Shown here: positions 1 through 10,998 of the stretch, piece after piece | Position numbering within the stretch: the first letter of the stretch is position 1 | Layout of the letters: every line of letters begins with the position of its first letter | Assembly (NCBI RefSeq): GCF_001308195.1 | Contig: NZ_JXDF01000011.1 | Coordinates: 1 to 51,866, forward strand | From: Apilactobacillus kunkeei | GTDB lineage: Bacteria; Bacillota; Bacilli; Lactobacillales; Lactobacillaceae | DNA: 51,866 bases | Direction: 5' to 3' | Notes under the pieces: generated by a model | Database searches by the model: none | Told to the model about the DNA's origin: nothing | What the model saw: only the letters and a program-made list of their open reading frames with translations | Translations under genes and position numbers: made by a program

Positions 1-31
1 ATTTACCTCTCATATGATTCTTTGCTTCTTT

Positions 32-106
<75 letters not shown>

Positions 107-143
107 TCGACCTCACAGGGGTCACAATCATATTTATATTTAT

Positions 144-216
144 GGGGAATTAGCTCAGCTGGGAGAGCACCTGCTTTGCAAGCAGGAGGTCAGCGGTTCG
201 ATCCCGCTATTCTCCA
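144..216 (+). tRNA. tRNA-Ala (anticodon TGC)
   Basis: The acceptor arm GGGGAAT (144-150) pairs with ATTCTCC (209-215), and A216 is the discriminator. The anticodon stem CCTGC/GCAGG holds TGC at 177-179. CCA is not encoded. It is the second tRNA of the long-type 16S-23S spacer and is co-transcribed with the rRNAs. Confidence 0.97.
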
Positions 217-239
217 TTGACACGTAAGTGTCATACTTG

Positions 240-269
240 GTTCTTTGAAAACTAGATATTATTTAATTT
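240..269 (+). other. boxA-like leader and 5' strand of the 23S processing stem
   Basis: TCTTTGAAAACT (242-253) matches the boxA-type element usual before 23S genes in Firmicutes and recurs at 51781-51792 before the next 16S. Bases 248-265 are perfectly complementary to 3330-3347 just after the 23S gene, and 240-246 pair again with 3349-3355. The two flanks therefore form the long stem that encloses pre-23S rRNA and is normally cut by an RNase III-type enzyme. The pairing is read from the sequence; the enzyme is inferred. Confidence 0.85.
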
Positions 270-388
270 CTATATTGAATTTGTATAAAAATACAATTTC
301 AACCGAGAACACCGCGTTATTTTGAGTTTTAAAATATTAGTTTATTCGTAAATACTCAACTAACCAAACATCACGTAGTGATGAAATA

Positions 389-3307
<2,919 letters not shown>

Positions 3308-3329
3308 GTAAGGTAGTAATCGGAAGAAA

Positions 3330-3355
3330 TAAATAATATCTAGTTTTGAGAGAAC
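3330..3355 (+). other. 3' strand of the 23S processing stem
   Basis: Bases 3330-3347 are the exact reverse complement of 248-265. After a one-base mismatch, pairing resumes between 3349-3355 and 240-246. This is the downstream half of the pre-23S processing helix, between 23S and 5S. Confidence 0.85.
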
Positions 3356-3376
3356 GAAGTTCTTTCAGATAAATAG

Positions 3377-3493
3377 TGTGGTGGCGATAGCTAGAAGGAT
3401 ACACCTGTTCCCATGCCGAACACAGAAGTTAAGCTTCTAAACGCCGATAGTAGTTGAGGGATCGCCCTCTGCAAGGGTAGGAAGTCGCCGCGC
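3377..3493 (+). rRNA. 5S ribosomal RNA
   Basis: It starts TGTGGTGGCGATAGC and contains the conserved block CCATGCCGAACACAGAAG and a closing GTCGCCGCGC arm. The length is about 117 bases. It sits 70 bases after 23S, in standard rrn order. The exact 3' end is approximate. The gene for RNase M5, which matures 5S in Firmicutes, is at 15530-16081 in this same window. Confidence 0.95.
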
Positions 3494-3502
3494 GAATAAA
3501 AA

Positions 3503-3531
3503 AGTCTTCGATGTAAATCGAAGGCTTTTTG
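3503..3531 (+). terminator. Intrinsic terminator after 5S
   Basis: AGTCTTCGAT (3503-3512), the loop GTAA and ATCGAAGGCT (3517-3526) form a 10-bp hairpin with one T-G pair, followed by a T-run. It lies between 5S and tRNA-Thr, so the tRNA needs some read-through or a promoter that I cannot see. Confidence 0.85.
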
Positions 3532-3539
3532 TTAATATT

Positions 3540-3612
3540 GCCGTTTTAGCTCAGGAGGTAGAGCGTTTCCATGGTAAGGAAGAGGTCCCGGGTTCAAATC
3601 CCGGAAACGGCT
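3540..3612 (+). tRNA. tRNA-Thr (anticodon GGT)
   Basis: The acceptor arm GCCGTTT (3540-3546) pairs with AAACGGC (3605-3611), with discriminator T3612. The anticodon loop ATGGTAA has GGT at 3573-3575. The T arm is CCGGG-TTCAAAT-CCCGG. CCA is not encoded. It begins only about nine bases after the T-run of the 5S terminator, so there is no room for a promoter of its own. Confidence 0.96.
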
Positions 3613-3666
3613 TAATTTTAAGAAAATATCACATTAGTTAATATATATAATATCGAGTTCATTATA

Positions 3667-3911
3667 TTGAAAATTAACGACTATATTCAAGCAGCAAAAA
3701 TGATTGATATACCAATTGTTTTCGCTGCTTTTTTAATTTTACCGAAGCTTAAAGATGTTGATAATTCCTTCTTTGTCCAAGAAGAAACTATTTCAAGTAT
3801 GAAAATTCTAAGAATCGCTTTGCACAACAAACATTTAGCGAGGAAATCTTAAGATTATCCGAACAAGCTTCAAAGCCAAATGATATTTTTAAATGGATCA
3901 CTAAAAAATAA
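3667..3911 (+). pseudogene. Frameshifted remnant of a small unknown gene
   Basis: From the TTG at 3667 one frame reads about 40 plausible residues (MKINDYIQAAKMIDIPI...VQEE, up to 3786). A second frame then takes over at 3789 and reads YFKYENSKNRFAQQTF...KWITKK to a TAA at 3909-3911. The second stretch has coding-like composition but no start of its own. The simplest reading is one protein of about 80 residues broken by a frameshift near 3787. There is no convincing ribosome binding site at 3667, so the 5' end may also be lost. I do not recognise the family. A sequencing error is an alternative. The 415-base gap 3613-4027 holds nothing else except the terminator at its end. Confidence 0.35.
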
Positions 3912-3986
3912 GCAAATTGAAGGATCTCCTAAGAAAAAATAAAAATGTTTAATGTTGATTAGGTATGGTTCTTTAAAATTAATAAT

Positions 3987-4023
3987 AAAAAAAGACCAAT
4001 CGCAATTGATTGGTCTTTTTTTG
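3987..4023 (-). terminator. Bidirectional terminator, 3' of helD
   Basis: AGACCAATC and GATTGGTCT form a perfect stem around GCAATT, flanked by an A-run on the left and a T-run on the right, so it works on both strands. It lies just past the helD stop on the minus strand and could also end plus-strand transcription coming from the rRNA/tRNA-Thr side. Confidence 0.88.
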
Positions 4024-4027
4024 TTGG

Positions 4028-6334
4028 TTATTTAATTTTTCTATCAATCTTAACTTCATTAATTGGTAAGTTGGCATTTGCGATAATTGGTGAAACAGTA
4101 CCATTACTAATTAATGTTAGGTGGTGCATTGCACGAGTGGCAATTGTGTAGATTGTTCCAACATAATCATCGTTTGGATAATTATCTTTAGAAACGTTCC
4201 AAGCAATGACAGAATCAAATTCTAGTCCCTTAGCTAGATAGATTGGCATGATTACCACACCCTTTGGAAGTGATCTATCTGTATCAGCTAATAGGGTTGG
4301 ATTAAGTTGGTTATAGGTATGTTGATGGAGTTGTTTTGCTTCATTTAAGTTCTTGGTAACAATTGCTACGGTACCTTCATCTTTTAATTCTTGTTGGGCA
4401 CTTTCAATTAAAGCATCAATACATTCTTTTTCGTTATGACGAATTAAAATCTCAGGTGATTTACCTGGACGGTTAAATGCTTCAATCTCATCACCGTTTG
4501 GTAATAGTGATTTAGCAAAGTTAGTGATTGGATAAGTTGAACGATATGATCGGTTCAAAGTAATCAATCTTGATTTCTTAGTAGCAAATGCTTCGTTTAA
4601 CTTATTTAGTAATTCTTGAGGAGCCTCAACCGCCTTGAACAATGCCTGTTCACTGTCACCAATTAAGTTAATCTTGGTTTGAGGGAAAGAATGTTTGATG
4701 TAAATCAATTGGGCGATTGAGTAGTCCTGCATTTCGTCGACAAATAGATATTGCATGGTTTGGTTTTGACCGCCACCAATCATTAAATCACGCATGTATA
4801 GAAGTGGGGCAGCATCATCCAAACGAACTTGATGTAATTCGATTGAATCTGCAAAACCATCGACGTCATCGTTCCATGCATCAACATTAACATCATTTGG
4901 TAGGACCACTTGTTGCATGAAGCGTTGGTATTGAAGATATGGATCAAAAAATGAGCCGTTATACAAAGCATCATATACTTTTCTGAAATGTTCAGTCACA
5001 ATTTGTTTAGCAATGAAATATCTTTCATCATCTTCATCCTGGAAACTACCTAGTTGGTGACCTTCCATGAAATCATGATATTGTTCAGAGTTAAGTTGGT
5101 CGATTGCATCATCAACCCATGGTTTATATACTTCGACTTCAATTCGTTTCTTCAAGATTTCAATCAAACGGTTCTTAGTCTTTAAGAACTTGTCAGCTGG
5201 TTTCATTTGTTTAGGTTGAGAAGCGTAAATGTCCTTAATCACATCGGCATCGAAGAAAACCTTGCCATCGATTAAGATGCTTTGAAAGGCAATGTCATCG
5301 TTGAAAACGGTATTAATATAGTTCTCAATTGATGTCATGTATTGATGACTACGTTTGAATGATTGAATTGCTTTTTCTTCATCGGTGTATGCTTGTTCGG
5401 TTTCATATTGGTCGAATAAACTTTGGACCTTCACACCTTCAAGACGGTGATCGATGAACTCTTGTAAAGTAACCTGTCTCATATTACGTTCACCTAAACT
5501 AGGTAAAACATCAGAAATATAATGTGAGAACAAACGGTTAGGGGAAAACAAAATAATTTGATCTGCCTGAAGTGAGCTTCTGCTGTGGTACAACAAGAAA
5601 GCAATTCTTTGTAGAATCGCAGAAGTCTTACCGGAACCAGCGACCCCTTGAACGACAAGTAGGTCATTGTAGGTATCTCTGATGATATCATTTTGTTCCT
5701 TTTGAATTGTTGAAACGATGTTTTGCATCACTTCATCATGTTGTTGTCCCAGCACGGATTGAAGCATTTCATCACCCACAGTTTCGTTGGTATCAAACAT
5801 GTTGTTGATTTCACCATTACTAATTTGAAACTGTCGCTTCTTTTCTAGGTCGGTGCTTTGTTTACCAGCAGGGGTTTGATATGACACTTTTCCCAACGTT
5901 CCGTTGTAATAAATACTAGAGATTGGGGCACGCCAATCGTAGACTAGGAAGTTTTCATTATCGTCAACGAATGAGGCGGTGCCGATGTATAAGCTTTCGG
6001 TATCATCGTCTCCATCATCCTTGATATCAATTCGTCCAAAGTATGGTGAATCAGCTAATTTCTTGTATGTTTCAAGTTGGTTTTTAATAATTGCTTCGCT
6101 TTGGACTACCTTATTAACTAGTCCTCTTTGTTGTTGGAGGTCAGCGGAAGTTTCAATTCTATCATCGACTTCGACGTAGTTAACAGAAGTATTGTTACCG
6201 TAGTTTTGTTGAACACGTTTTGTTTCATTGTGTGCTTTTTGGTATTCAGTTTCTGTCTTGTCGATTCGTTTGTTTAATTTGGCGACAACTTTATTGACAC
6301 GATTTTGTTCATTTGTAAGATCGTTATTAGCCAT
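4028..6334 (-). CDS. helD: HelD-type RNA polymerase recycling ATPase (UvrD-like helicase fold)
   Basis: HelD proteins are UvrD-like motors that pry apart stalled RNA polymerase and release it from nucleic acid. The 768-residue product has an N-terminal charged coiled-coil region (about residues 5-95) that in the family enters the secondary channel. The family-typical block VYDWRAPISSIYY is at 131-143, Walker A GVAGSGKT at 230-237, Walker B with DEMQDY, and a C-terminal helicase-like lobe with the YAKGLEFD-type motif seen here as YLAKGLEFDSV. The start ATG at 6334 has AGGAGGT seven bases or so upstream. It is transcribed divergently from trpS, apparently from its own promoter (6381-6409). A plain DNA helicase role is the alternative, but the N-terminal arm favours HelD. 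Confidence 0.9.
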   Translation of the reverse strand: MANNDLTNEQNRVNKVVAKLNKRIDKTETEYQKAHNETKRVQQNYGNNTSVNYVEVDDRIETSADLQQQRGLVNKVVQSEAIIKNQLETYKKLADSPYFGRIDIKDDGDDDTESLYIGTASFVDDNENFLVYDWRAPISSIYYNGTLGKVSYQTPAGKQSTDLEKKRQFQISNGEINNMFDTNETVGDEMLQSVLGQQHDEVMQNIVSTIQKEQNDIIRDTYNDLLVVQGVAGSGKTSAILQRIAFLLYHSRSSLQADQIILFSPNRLFSHYISDVLPSLGERNMRQVTLQEFIDHRLEGVKVQSLFDQYETEQAYTDEEKAIQSFKRSHQYMTSIENYINTVFNDDIAFQSILIDGKVFFDADVIKDIYASQPKQMKPADKFLKTKNRLIEILKKRIEVEVYKPWVDDAIDQLNSEQYHDFMEGHQLGSFQDEDDERYFIAKQIVTEHFRKVYDALYNGSFFDPYLQYQRFMQQVVLPNDVNVDAWNDDVDGFADSIELHQVRLDDAAPLLYMRDLMIGGGQNQTMQYLFVDEMQDYSIAQLIYIKHSFPQTKINLIGDSEQALFKAVEAPQELLNKLNEAFATKKSRLITLNRSYRSTYPITNFAKSLLPNGDEIEAFNRPGKSPEILIRHNEKECIDALIESAQQELKDEGTVAIVTKNLNEAKQLHQHTYNQLNPTLLADTDRSLPKGVVIMPIYLAKGLEFDSVIAWNVSKDNYPNDDYVGTIYTIATRAMHHLTLISNGTVSPIIANANLPINEVKIDRKIK

Positions 6335-6380
6335 TTTTACCTCCTGATTTATTGTTAAATCCGTTCATTTATGCTCAATA

Positions 6381-6409
6381 ATTCTAATTAGATTTGGGCG
6401 TCATGTCAA
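6381..6409 (-). promoter_or_regulatory. helD promoter
   Basis: Read on the minus strand, TTGACA (6409-6404) and TAGAAT (6386-6381) are separated by exactly 17 bases, about 50 bases upstream of the helD start. The -35 lies in CATGTCAATT (6402-6411), which is repeated at 6426-6435 in the trpS promoter. Confidence 0.75.
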
Positions 6410-6421
6410 TTAATATCCTTT

Positions 6422-6450
6422 TTGACATGTCAATTTAAATCCAGTAAAAT
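6422..6450 (+). promoter_or_regulatory. trpS promoter
   Basis: TTGACA at 6422-6427 and TAAAAT at 6445-6450 are spaced by 17 bases, just before the T-box leader. The -35 is the left half of a perfect 12-base palindrome, TTGACATGTCAA (6422-6433). Confidence 0.8.
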
Positions 6451-6463
6451 ATAGTTAATATTA

Positions 6464-6646
6464 AAGTAAGTAGCGATGTCATTTACAGAGAGATTATGTA
6501 TTACTGAAAATAATCACGACTAGCGAAATGGATGAATTTATGGGATTGCACCCTTATCGCAGAGTGGCAAATGATAATACATTTGTAAGTTAGGTGGTAC
6601 CGCGCTCAAGCGTCCTATTGTTTTTTTAACAATGGGGCGCTTTTTT
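6464..6646 (+). promoter_or_regulatory. T-box riboswitch (tryptophan) controlling trpS
   Basis: The T-box core AGGTGGTACCGCG lies at 6592-6604, followed by a 13-bp intrinsic terminator (6610-6640) and a T-run. Upstream are AGTAGCGATG at the base of Stem I, the AGAGAG element (6488-6493), an apical hairpin (GATTAT/ATAATC) and a Stem III hairpin (GCAAATG/CATTTGT). TGG at 6529-6531, in GAAATGGATGA, fits the specifier position and agrees with the downstream gene. Uncharged tRNA-Trp would pair with UGG and the T-box bulge and allow read-through into trpS. The leader is short for the class. The specifier assignment is an inference, because other TGG triplets occur at 6541 and 6565. Confidence 0.92.
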
Positions 6647-6663
6647 AGAAAGGAAGTAACAAA

Positions 6664-7683
6664 ATGGCAGATAAAAAAGTAATTCTAACTGGTGATCGAC
6701 CAACTGGTAAACTACATATCGGACACTACGTTGGATCATTAAAGAACAGAGTTGCACTACAAAACTCAGGTGAATACGACACCAATATCATGATTGCGGA
6801 CATGCAAGCATTAACTGATAATGCGCGTGACCCTGAAAAAATCAGAAACTCACTATTACAAGTAGCTTTGGATTACTTAGCTGTCGGAATTGACCCAGAA
6901 AAATCAACAATCCTGGTTCAATCACAAATTCCTGCACTAAACGAATTAACAATGCACTACTTAAACTTAGTTTCAGTTAACCGTTTGAAGAGAAATCCAA
7001 CTGTTAAGACTGAAATTCAACAAAAGAAGTTTGGTGAAAGTGTTCCTGCTGGATTCTTTATTTACCCAGTCAGTCAAGCTGCAGATATTACTGCATTTAA
7101 GGCTGACACTGTTCCAGTTGGTGAAGACCAAGAACCAATGCTAGAACAAACTAGAGAAATTGTTAGAAGCATTAACGGTATCTATGGTAAGGACGTATTA
7201 GTTGAACCAGAAGGCTACTTCCCACCAAAGGGAATGGGTAGAATTCCTGGTTTAGATGGAAACGCTAAGATGAGTAAATCATTGAACAATGCCATCTACT
7301 TAGCAGACGATGCTGATACAATTCAAAAGAAAGTAATGTCAATGTACACTGACCCTAACCACATTCACGTGGAAGATCCTGGTCAAGTTGAAGGAAACAC
7401 TGTATTTACTTACCTAGACATCTTTGCTGACGACAAGCAAAAGGTTACCGAATTAAAGGAACAATACAGACACGGTGGTCTAGGTGATGTGAAAATCAAA
7501 CGTTACTTAAACGAAGTATTACAAGCTGAATTGGCACCAATCAGAGAACGTCGTGAACAATTCGAAAAGGATCCACAAGCTGTTTATGACATTCTAAAGG
7601 CTGGTAGTGATAAAGCGAATAAGGTAGCCAACCAAACCCTAGATGAAGTAAGGGATGCTATTGGTATTAATTACTTTAAATAA
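6664..7683 (+). CDS. trpS: Tryptophanyl-tRNA synthetase
   Basis: It charges tRNA-Trp with tryptophan using ATP in the cytoplasm. The 339-residue length is normal for this class Ic enzyme. The HIGH signature is HIGH at residues 18-21 and the second signature is KMSKS at 202-206. The ATG at 6664 follows AGAAAGGAAG with good spacing and comes directly after the T-box terminator, so expression should rise when tryptophan is short. The Ppx/GppA gene follows after 22 bases and probably shares the transcript. Confidence 0.98.
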   Translation: MADKKVILTGDRPTGKLHIGHYVGSLKNRVALQNSGEYDTNIMIADMQALTDNARDPEKIRNSLLQVALDYLAVGIDPEKSTILVQSQIPALNELTMHYLNLVSVNRLKRNPTVKTEIQQKKFGESVPAGFFIYPVSQAADITAFKADTVPVGEDQEPMLEQTREIVRSINGIYGKDVLVEPEGYFPPKGMGRIPGLDGNAKMSKSLNNAIYLADDADTIQKKVMSMYTDPNHIHVEDPGQVEGNTVFTYLDIFADDKQKVTELKEQYRHGGLGDVKIKRYLNEVLQAELAPIRERREQFEKDPQAVYDILKAGSDKANKVANQTLDEVRDAIGINYFK

Positions 7684-7705
7684 AAAACTATTTTAGGAGT
7701 TTAGG

Positions 7706-8647
7706 GTGAATCGGATGGAGAACTTAGTAATTGTTGACATCGGTTCGAATTCTGCTCGAATGTCCATCTATCGGATTGAAAATGACGGTTATTGCGTTGA
7801 ACTAAAACGTAGTAAGAGTGATAGTCGTCTATCTGAAGGGATGGGGAAAGAAAAGATTCTACAACCGGTTGCAATTAATCGGACAATTAATGCTTTAAAG
7901 TCTTTCAAAAGAATTTATAGCTCAATGAATAATGCCACTGTGATTACCATTGCAACTGCTGCGGTTCGACAAGCTGAAAACCAAAAAGCTTTTATTCGCA
8001 AGGTAAGAAAGAAAGTTGGCTTAGACGTTAGAGTCCTATCAGGTCGTGAAGAAGCTTATTACGATTATTTAGGTGTCGTTAATAAGGTTAAGATGAACGA
8101 CTACATGGTGATGGATATTGGTGGTGCCAGTATCGAATTGGTCCGCGTTCAAGGTAAGAAACGTCGTGACTTAATTAGTTTACCAATTGGTGCCGTTAAT
8201 ATTTCAGAACGTTTTAAATTGAATAACTCAGTTCACGCAGCTGACTTATTCAATGCGCAACGTTTCTTAAAGGAAAACATACATCGTGTTCCTTGGCTAA
8301 AAAAAGCTGATCACTATCAATTAGTTGTTTTGGGAGGAGCTGCTAGAAGTTTAGCGAGAATTAATCGTAGTCATCAACACTTCAAGAATTCTGATAACCT
8401 AAATGGCTATCACCTAAATCAACGCCAAGTGATGGGAACGTATGAATTACTTTTACGTAAGAACTTACACAATCGAAAAGAAATTCACGGATTAGAAAAC
8501 GAGCGAGCTGATATTATACTAGGTGGTCTATTACCTCTTATTACAGTCATTGATGAAATTGATTCAAGAAGAATCGTGTTTTCAGAAGGTGGCGTAAGAG
8601 AAGGACTTATTGCTGAATATATAAAGAAGCACTATCGAAACTATTAA
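7706..8647 (+). CDS. Ppx/GppA family phosphatase (exopolyphosphatase-like)
   Basis: Members of this ASKHA-fold family remove phosphate from polyphosphate chains or from pppGpp. The 313-residue protein has the first phosphate-binding loop VDIGSNSARM (from residue 10), the glutamates of SGREEAYYD near 115-116 where the catalytic base sits, and the second loop MDIGGASIELV (from 136). It lacks the C-terminal HD domain of longer Ppx forms. The GTG at 7706 follows TAGGAGT with suitable spacing; an in-frame ATG at 7715 is the alternative start. It ends at a strong terminator. Whether polyphosphate or pppGpp is the substrate cannot be told from sequence, and no ppk gene lies in this window. Confidence 0.88.
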   Translation: MNRMENLVIVDIGSNSARMSIYRIENDGYCVELKRSKSDSRLSEGMGKEKILQPVAINRTINALKSFKRIYSSMNNATVITIATAAVRQAENQKAFIRKVRKKVGLDVRVLSGREEAYYDYLGVVNKVKMNDYMVMDIGGASIELVRVQGKKRRDLISLPIGAVNISERFKLNNSVHAADLFNAQRFLKENIHRVPWLKKADHYQLVVLGGAARSLARINRSHQHFKNSDNLNGYHLNQRQVMGTYELLLRKNLHNRKEIHGLENERADIILGGLLPLITVIDEIDSRRIVFSEGGVREGLIAEYIKKHYRNY

Positions 8648-8649
8648 AG

Positions 8650-8685
8650 AGGTTTTTAATCCAAAGACGGGTTAAAAACCTTTTT
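8650..8685 (+). terminator. Terminator after the Ppx/GppA gene
   Basis: A 13-bp stem, AGGTTTTTAATCC with GGGTTAAAAACCT, around AAAGAC is followed by a T-run. It separates the trpS-ppx transcript from the HMG-CoA reductase transcript. Confidence 0.9.
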
Positions 8686-8754
8686 AACTGCTTGAAATTT
8701 AAATAATGTTATCATAAATATCAGATATAAATACCGCATCCGGGGGGACTAATA

Positions 8755-10020
8755 ATGGGAACTTTCAAACATTTCTACCATTGTAATTATGATGATAAAA
8801 TGAAACTAATCAGTGAATTTGCTGGATTAGACATGAATCAAAAACATAAAATGACTAACGATTATCACCAATCAAGTGATAGTTTAGTTGAAAACTATGT
8901 AACTGATTACTCCATTCCAGAAGGAGTGGGCGTTAATTTTATGATTAATGGTACTGAAAAAATTGTTCCAATGGTAACAGAAGAACCATCCGTGATTGCG
9001 GCGGCTAGTAATGGTGCCCGCCTATTTTCCAAGGACACAGGGATTACTGCCGAAGTATTGGGGCATAATCTAATGGGCCAAATTGTTGTTAAAACACACA
9101 ATACTAACCTATTGATTGGAATCGTCAATACTCATCAACAAGAAATTATTGATGTTGCAAACCAATCACATCCATCAATTCTAGAATACGGTGGCGGTGC
9201 TAAGAAGGTGCGCGTTAGAAAACTAGATGATGATTATGCATCAATTGATTTGTTTGTGAACGTAGGTGAAGCCATGGGCGCAAACATCATTAACTCAATG
9301 CTAGAAGCTACTTCTGAGTTTATCGAAGAACACGTCAGTGGGGATGTTTTGATGAGCATCCTATCTAACTACGGTGAAGATAATCTGGTGAAGGTATCCG
9401 GATCAATTCCCGTTAGCCAACTGGGTAATCCCGATACCAACGGTAGTGATGTTGCAAACAGAATTGTTGAAGCATCACATATCGCTCAAATTGATCCGTA
9501 TCGTGCCGCTACCCATAACAAGGGCATCATGAATGGAATCGATGCTGTGGTAATGGCAATGGGTAACGATTGGCGTGCCGTCGAAGCTGGCATTCATTCA
9601 TACGCCAGTAAAGATGGCCAATACAAGGGCCTATCCAACTGGTCAATTGATGGTGATAAGTTAGTTGGTGAGATGACCATTCCGTTATCGTTAGGTTTTA
9701 TCGGAGGTGCCGTGAAGGTATTACCAAAGGTTAAAATCAACCAACAACTATCTCAAGTAACCTCAAAGGAAGAGTTAAGCCAATTGGTTGCTTCAGTTGG
9801 CTTAGCCCAAAACCTAGCAGCTTTAAAGGCCTTAGTTACCGATGGAATTCAAAAGGGCCACATGAACCTACAATTGAATTCATTAGTGATGAGTGCAGGA
9901 GCTAAGGGTGAAGAAGTAAAACAAGTGGTTTCAGAAATGAGATCCAATCATTTAAACGACTTAAAGTCAGCACAAAAAATCTTAAACCAAATTAGAAATA
10001 ATAATGAAGGTGAATTTTAA
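8755..10020 (+). CDS. mvaA: Hydroxymethylglutaryl-CoA reductase, class II
   Basis: This enzyme interconverts HMG-CoA and mevalonate with NAD(P)H and feeds isopentenyl diphosphate synthesis. The 421 residues lack the membrane anchor of class I enzymes. The catalytic set is visible: Glu in TEEPSV (76-77), Lys256 in NKGIMNG, Asp272 in GNDWRA, and His369 in KGHMNL. The start ATG follows an unusual CGGGGGGACT ribosome binding site (8741-8750). A weak promoter, TTGAAA (8692-8697) with TAAATA (8715-8720) at 17 bases, lies upstream. The stop overlaps the next start (TAATG), so the two proteins are translationally coupled. The presence of this gene says the cell uses the mevalonate route, which makes ispE at 17447 odd. 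Confidence 0.96.
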   Translation: MGTFKHFYHCNYDDKMKLISEFAGLDMNQKHKMTNDYHQSSDSLVENYVTDYSIPEGVGVNFMINGTEKIVPMVTEEPSVIAAASNGARLFSKDTGITAEVLGHNLMGQIVVKTHNTNLLIGIVNTHQQEIIDVANQSHPSILEYGGGAKKVRVRKLDDDYASIDLFVNVGEAMGANIINSMLEATSEFIEEHVSGDVLMSILSNYGEDNLVKVSGSIPVSQLGNPDTNGSDVANRIVEASHIAQIDPYRAATHNKGIMNGIDAVVMAMGNDWRAVEAGIHSYASKDGQYKGLSNWSIDGDKLVGEMTIPLSLGFIGGAVKVLPKVKINQQLSQVTSKEELSQLVASVGLAQNLAALKALVTDGIQKGHMNLQLNSLVMSAGAKGEEVKQVVSEMRSNHLNDLKSAQKILNQIRNNNEGEF

Positions 10021-10982
10021 TGGAAATCGAATTAAATCAAGACACACAAAGTTTAATTAACGTTGTAAACAAATTTTTCCCAGGTAAAATTGAAGTTCAA
10101 TTTATCGGACAACTTCAATCTGGATACGTTAGACATGATCAAGCACAAGTGGTGCAAGATGGTAAGAACCTATTTGTTCAAATCTCAGACATGTCAGCTC
10201 CTAACTACACTGCTTCACACGAACTAATTCACTTGTTGATGACACTACGTGGTTTCCCACAAGTATTCTTCTCACTATCAACTGGTCAAGACGAATTAGA
10301 CGAACAACTAGAAGTGATGGGTACAGAACTATTTGATATTGTTGCTCACTTTGTGGTTGTTTCAGAACAAAGAAAACACGGCCTAATCAACGAAGACATC
10401 GAAAAGATGTACCTAAAGGGGATTCAAAACACAATTGAACCTGAACCAGAAGAATTAGATAACGCAATGGAATTACGTTTATTGACTTTAATCGACGCTC
10501 ACGTATTCTACGGTGACAAGTTCGATTCATTTGCTCGTCCAACTCTGGAAAAAGACTACCCAGTTGCCCTAAAGGCTGCTGATGAAATCTACAAGATTAT
10601 CACTGAAAAACCAACAGATTCACCATTTGGTTTCAGAAGAAATGTTGTTAAGTTATTCAAGGCTTTTGACGAACAATTAAAGAAGTGGGGACTACCTGCA
10701 TTGCATAACTCAGAATTTGCAACTATCTCCAGTGTTGTTTCAGAAAGACAACTAAACTTAAACGTAAAACAACAATTTGAAATCTTCCATTCAGAATTAC
10801 ATGATAAGGAAACTGGTCGTCGTGCATACGTTGGTTTCAACAAGTCTGATGATCAAAACTCATTCGTTATTCCTGCGCCAACTGGTATGGATGACAGTCC
10901 AGAATACTTTAAGAAGTTATACGCTATGACTGTTCAAGAATTATTTAAAGAATTAAAAATGCCATACATCATTAGAAAATAA
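10020..10982 (+). CDS. Uncharacterised protein with an HExxH motif (resembles lactobacillus proteins labelled IpaB/EvcA family)
   Basis: I recognise this only as the protein that lactobacillus annotations often call IpaB/EvcA family; that name has little functional support. The 320 residues include ASHELIHLLM, giving an HExxH zinc-metallopeptidase motif at residues 67-71, in a helix following a beta-rich start. Possible third ligands are Glu103 or His110 in TELFDIVAHF. There is no signal peptide and no membrane segment, so it should be cytoplasmic. It overlaps the HMG-CoA reductase stop by one base and lies 16 bases before the sirtuin gene. The coupling suggests a linked role, but none is known to me. 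A metallopeptidase activity is inferred from one motif only. Confidence 0.7.
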   Translation: MEIELNQDTQSLINVVNKFFPGKIEVQFIGQLQSGYVRHDQAQVVQDGKNLFVQISDMSAPNYTASHELIHLLMTLRGFPQVFFSLSTGQDELDEQLEVMGTELFDIVAHFVVVSEQRKHGLINEDIEKMYLKGIQNTIEPEPEELDNAMELRLLTLIDAHVFYGDKFDSFARPTLEKDYPVALKAADEIYKIITEKPTDSPFGFRRNVVKLFKAFDEQLKKWGLPALHNSEFATISSVVSERQLNLNVKQQFEIFHSELHDKETGRRAYVGFNKSDDQNSFVIPAPTGMDDSPEYFKKLYAMTVQELFKELKMPYIIRK

Positions 10983-10998
10983 GGCAGGAGGCAATCTG

